64,000 bases of DNA, taken from NCBI GenBank assembly GCA_017853205.1, contig JAFMKB010000003.1, positions 1-64,000 on the forward strand, written 5' to 3'. Below, piece after piece: positions 57,074-64,000 of this stretch. The notes below the pieces were generated by a model. It saw only the letters and a list, made by a program, of their open reading frames with translations, ran no database searches and was not told where the DNA came from. Origin of the DNA: Gammaproteobacteria bacterium (GTDB lineage: Bacteria > Pseudomonadota > Gammaproteobacteria > Pseudomonadales > Pseudohongiellaceae). Made by a program: the position numbers and the translations under genes. Within the stretch, counting starts at the first letter, position 1. The number at the start of each line of letters is the position of its first letter.

Positions 57074-58249
57074 TTGTTTATGAAAAACCCAATTGACGCC
57101 CAAACCGAAGCAGTACGCATTACTCTAATAGGGATGGCTTTAGACCTTGCTCTAGGCTTGGGCAAAATAGTCGGCGGAATAATGAGCGCATCATTTGCAC
57201 TGGTTGCCGACGGCGTCCATTCGTTAACCGATGCAGTGACCGATATTTTTGTGCTCGTTATTGCCCGAACAGCCTATGCTGCACCTGATAGAGGTCACCC
57301 CTATGGACACGGGCGCTTCGAAGCAGTCGGCACGATTGTCATGGGTATTGTTTTTTTTATTACTGCAGCAGTGCTGCTCTACGACGCAAGTCAACGATTA
57401 GCAGCTGTCGATGAACTCGTCGTCCCTGGCCTTTTCGGCGCTATCATCGCAGCGATTTCAATCGCCAGTAAAGAATGGATCTATAGATTCACCTTAGCTA
57501 CGGCCGAGCGACTAAATTCGAGTCTTCTCCGAGCCAACGCCTGGCATAGCAGAAGTGATGCGCTGTCATCGATCGCTGTGTTGATCGGTATTGTGGGTGG
57601 CCAGTTCGGTGTCGTCTGGTTGGACACGCTCGCTGCCATGTTTGTTGCGCTACTCATTGCCAAGATCGGATGGGATTTATGCTCCGAAAGTATTCGCGAA
57701 CTCGTTGATACCGCCCTACCCGACCAACGCCGCAGTGAATTTGAAGATTGTTTAAAAGCGACTCCAGGGGTGAAAGGACTTACAGATCTTCGCTCTCGAC
57801 TGTCGGGCGGCAAGGCTATTGTCGAAGTACATCTCGTTGTCGACCCCCGCATCTCAGTCTCCGAGGGGCATCAAATAGGCGCATCTGCCAGTGCACGACT
57901 GAGGGAAAACTTTACTGACGTAGGGGAGGTTATCCCGCATATAGATCCTCAGGGCAATCCCGACCACGACCACCCGCTCGATGGCACCGCGGTACCGTCT
58001 AGAAATGAAGTTGAAGAGATAATCAGCACGCGATGGAGAGAAATGACCGACAGCGGATCCGGCCTTAAATTCGATCTCCATTATCTTGAGCACGGTATTG
58101 AGATAGACCTAATTGCTGGCAATGCCGATGACGCTGTTACCGCCAAGGGCCTTGCTGATCAATTGATTAATCTAGAGCATATCATCGGAATACGTGTTTT
58201 ACAGCACATCGGAACGTGGTCATCAAACGAGACGCGACCCCGTATATAG
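57074..58249 (+). CDS. cation diffusion facilitator (CDF) family efflux transporter
   Basis: 391 residues (389 from the second ATG). Six membrane segments with metal-site motifs ADGVHSLTDAVTD in TM2 and HSRSDALSS in TM5, and GHPYGHGRFEAVG between, as in FieF-like Zn/Fe/Mn exporters. After the usual cytoplasmic domain (LSGGKAIVEVHLVVDP) there is a second ferredoxin-like unit (GLKFDLHYLEHGIEIDLIAG), making it longer than FieF (about 300). The metal specificity is not readable. Converges on djlA with 4 bp between stops. Confidence 0.92.
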   Translation: MFMKNPIDAQTEAVRITLIGMALDLALGLGKIVGGIMSASFALVADGVHSLTDAVTDIFVLVIARTAYAAPDRGHPYGHGRFEAVGTIVMGIVFFITAAVLLYDASQRLAAVDELVVPGLFGAIIAAISIASKEWIYRFTLATAERLNSSLLRANAWHSRSDALSSIAVLIGIVGGQFGVVWLDTLAAMFVALLIAKIGWDLCSESIRELVDTALPDQRRSEFEDCLKATPGVKGLTDLRSRLSGGKAIVEVHLVVDPRISVSEGHQIGASASARLRENFTDVGEVIPHIDPQGNPDHDHPLDGTAVPSRNEVEEIISTRWREMTDSGSGLKFDLHYLEHGIEIDLIAGNADDAVTAKGLADQLINLEHIIGIRVLQHIGTWSSNETRPRI

Positions 58250-58253
58250 CCCT

Positions 58254-59030
58254 TCACTCGCGCGTCTTTCGAATCAAATCGTAAGCAGTTTTAATGTCCT
58301 GCGTTTTACGCGTGGCGATGTCTATCATTTCTTCAGGCAAGCCTTTGGCTACAAGTTTATCGGGATGATGCTGACTCATCTGACGGCGATACGCACGTTT
58401 AACTTCCTCCATGCTCGCCGTGGATTCGATCGCGAGAAGTGCGTAGGCTGCTGCGAGTTTAGACCGATTTTCATCTGCACTCTCGAATCCAGCTTGACCT
58501 GACACGCGCGCGAGAACGGCGTCGAGCCGCGCCCTACCGACTCCCAGCTTGCTAGCAATCAGTTCGAGCGTTTTGCGTTCCTGCGAATGCAGCGTGCCGT
58601 CTGCGAGCGCTGTCGCAGCGACGATTTCGAGTAGCATCTGTACGAGACTAGAACGCCGAACAGATTCACGTCTGAATTGAGTAAGAATTTCTTCGAGAGG
58701 AAAATCTTTACGTTTGCCCTCATTAAAAAGCTTTATGGCGACTTCTCGCTGCTGCGTGTTAAGCCGCATTTGCGACATGACACGTTCTGCGACTACTATT
58801 TCATCACGAGTGACTTTACCGTCGGATTTCGCCACATAACCCATTAATGCGAACGTCGTTGTAAAGAACGCAGATTGCACTCGTTCAGTTTCGCCTAAAC
58901 CTAAGCGCGACGACTGCGTATTTAAGCCACCATCGAAATAGTTACCCAGACTTACGCCCATTAACGCGCCGAGCGGCCCGCCAAGCATGAAACCAAATGT
59001 GCCGCCAACAACCTTACCCCACCAACTCAT
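58254..59030 (-). CDS. djlA: co-chaperone DjlA
   Basis: 258 residues. N-terminal membrane segment rich in Gly (VVGGTFGFMLGGPLGALMGVSLGNYFDG), a TerB-like helical middle (FALMGYVAKSDGKVTRDEI), and a C-terminal J domain with HPD in SQHHPDKLVAKG. Works with DnaK at the inner membrane. Slightly shorter than the 271-residue E. coli protein. Confidence 0.95.
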   Translation of the reverse strand: MSWWGKVVGGTFGFMLGGPLGALMGVSLGNYFDGGLNTQSSRLGLGETERVQSAFFTTTFALMGYVAKSDGKVTRDEIVVAERVMSQMRLNTQQREVAIKLFNEGKRKDFPLEEILTQFRRESVRRSSLVQMLLEIVAATALADGTLHSQERKTLELIASKLGVGRARLDAVLARVSGQAGFESADENRSKLAAAYALLAIESTASMEEVKRAYRRQMSQHHPDKLVAKGLPEEMIDIATRKTQDIKTAYDLIRKTRE

Positions 59031-59076
59031 AATTACTCATCCAAATTAGACACAGTCAGAGCATAGCAATTAGCTT

Positions 59077-62873
<3,797 letters not shown>

Positions 62874-62932
62874 AAGAAACTTTAGACAGGCTGATGATTG
62901 AAAGGTCTTCCAAGGGTTATCAGCACGATGGC

Positions 62933-62954
62933 CGCAGATCTTTAGGGATCTGCG
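62933..62954. other. perfect inverted repeat between smc and zipA
   Basis: CGCAGATC - TTTAGG - GATCTGCG, 8-bp arms, in the 169-bp gap between the smc stop and the zipA start. No T run on either side, so not a standard terminator; an operator or an RNA processing hairpin is possible. Confidence 0.45.
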
Positions 62955-63042
62955 CGGGAAAGTTAAAAATACTTAGCGTTGATTCTTGTCAAAAGCGGAG
63001 GCCATCCCGTCGTCGCTAAACAAAATGATAATCGTGCTGTCG

Positions 63043-64000
63043 CTACATGGCTGCAAGCTCAGCGGCTTCTTCAATGTCAACCGCAACGATCCTGGAGACA
63101 CCCGGCTCATGCATCGTTACGCCCAAAAGTTGATTGGCCATTTCCATAGTAATTTTGTTGTGAGTGATGAAAATGAATTGAACCGATTTTGACATTTCTT
63201 TAACCAGATTGGCGTAACGTCCCACGTTCGCATCGTCCAACGGTGCGTCGACTTCGTCGAGCATACAGAATGGCGAAGGGTTCAATTGGAAAATTGAAAA
63301 CACGAGAGCTATCGCGGTCATCGCTTTCTCTCCGCCTGAAAGCAGATGGATAGTGCTGTTTCTCTTGCCTGGTGGCCGCGCCATGATGGCGACCCCTGTG
63401 TCGAGCAAGTCTTCGCCTGTCATATCAAGATAGGCGTGTCCTCCACCGAATACTCTTGGGAAAAGCGCCTGCAAGCCGGCGTTGACTTTATCAAAGGTTT
63501 CTTTGAAACGTGCACGCGTCTCTTGATCGATTTTCTTAATGGCATTTTGCAGAGTAGTCAATGCACGTTCGAGGTCTTCATTTTGCTTATCTAAATAAAC
63601 CTTTCTCTCGGACTGCTGTGCATATTCGTCTATTGCTGCCAGATTAATTGGACCTAAACGCTGGATACGATTGGCAAGTCGCTCTAATTCTGCATCACAT
63701 TGCTCAACGTCCAACTCTTCCGGCAGTGCATTTAGTACGGCCTCCAAATTAAATTTTGCGGCAGTCAGTTGCTCGAGGACTACCTCCTGCTTTACAGACG
63801 AGCCTTCGCTTTTCAGACGTGCCTGCATTAGCACTTCCCGAATTTGATTACTACGCTCCTGAATACTATTCCTTTCGGCTTCTAATCCGCGTATCGCATG
63901 TTCGTTTGCGTCGACTTGAGCTTTAGCTTGGAAGAGCTCCTGCTCAACTTCTAATCGCTTTTCCAAAAGCGATTCCAACTCAGAGCGCATATCAGCAACA
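63043..64000 (-). CDS. smc: chromosome partition protein SMC/MukB-type ATPase (partial, N-terminus beyond window)
   Basis: C-terminal 318 or so residues; the frame stays open to the window edge, so the ATG at 63990 is internal. A coiled coil (residues rich in Glu/Leu heptads, ending before [15 protein letters not shown]) leads to the head domain with the ABC signature [19 protein letters not shown], Walker [15 protein letters not shown] and [14 protein letters not shown]. This is the SMC rather than MukB type. SMC with ScpAB compacts and separates chromosomes. Confidence 0.97.
   Translation of the reverse strand, partial: VADMRSELESLLEKRLEVEQELFQAKAQVDANEHAIRGLEAERNSIQERSNQIREVLMQARLKSEGSSVKQEVVLEQLTAAKFNLEAVLNALPEELDVEQCDAELERLANRIQRLGPINLAAIDEYAQQSERKVYLDKQNEDLERALTTLQNAIKKIDQETRARFKETFDKVNAGLQALFPRVFGGGHAYLDMTGEDLLDTGVAIMARPPGKRNSTIHLLSGGEKAMTAIALVFSIFQLNPSPFCMLDEVDAPLDDANVGRYANLVKEMSKSVQFIFITHNKITMEMANQLLGVTMHEPGVSRIVAVDIEEAAELAAM

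Overview
The window is a gene-dense chromosomal segment of a gammaproteobacterium. The evidence is the gene content and order: smc-zipA-ligA, tig-clpP-clpX-lon-hupB-ppiD, dnaX-ybaB-recR, gloB-methyltransferase-rnhA-dnaQ and metH beside a Pseudomonas-type sulfite reductase. Protein style and moderate GC fit a marine, heterotrophic, Pseudomonas/Cellvibrionales-like lineage; that placement is inference. I see no prophage, insertion sequence, CRISPR array or rRNA operon.

Layout. 1-8.0 kb: the N-terminal part of a MoxR ATPase, then a leftward run dnaX, ybaB, recR, rnd, ycgN and a small membrane protein, preceded by the 4.5S SRP RNA, a periplasmic PQQ dehydrogenase and tRNA-Ser(GGA). 8.1-12.9 kb: yadG-yadH-queF, tRNA-Glu(UUC) with a clear promoter and terminator, a small acidic protein, an all-alpha dUTPase-like protein and nfuA. 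13-19 kb: metH, sulfite reductase and its DUF934 partner. 19-24.3 kb, leftward: acuI/yhdH, sohB, nudC, dnaQ, rnhA and a methyltransferase. 24.4-29.1 kb, rightward: gloB, mltD, a POT peptide transporter and fabI. 29.2-37.7 kb, leftward: the protein quality-control block ppiD, hupB, lon, clpX, clpP, tig.

38-42.1 kb is the least ordinary part: a small DUF6316-like protein, an alpha/beta-hydrolase-fold protein that seems to have lost its catalytic Ser and His and has a 10-G tract just before its start codon, a DUF6502 protein, a secreted Gly-rich protein and an outer-membrane beta-barrel. 42.1-50 kb: msrB, a possible 40-residue membrane peptide, alaA, then leftward fadB, ttcA, yheU, tusA, a 5'-3' exonuclease and pdxB. 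50-64 kb: polysaccharide deacetylase, Bax-like glucosaminidase, BolA protein, YlqF-type GTPase, M16C peptidase, CDF transporter, djlA, ligA, zipA with a very long linker, and the C-terminal part of smc.

Most of the window is housekeeping (replication and repair, proteolysis, Fe-S and sulfur metabolism, tRNA modification, envelope). The best leads are a 25-bp palindrome between nfuA and metH resembling an IscR type 1 site, an A10 slippery tract in dnaX at the place where a short gamma subunit would end, the DUF6502 / Gly-rich / beta-barrel group with its degenerate hydrolase neighbour, and a structured, terminator-ended intergenic region near 56.9 kb. No complete novel defence or biosynthetic system is evident.
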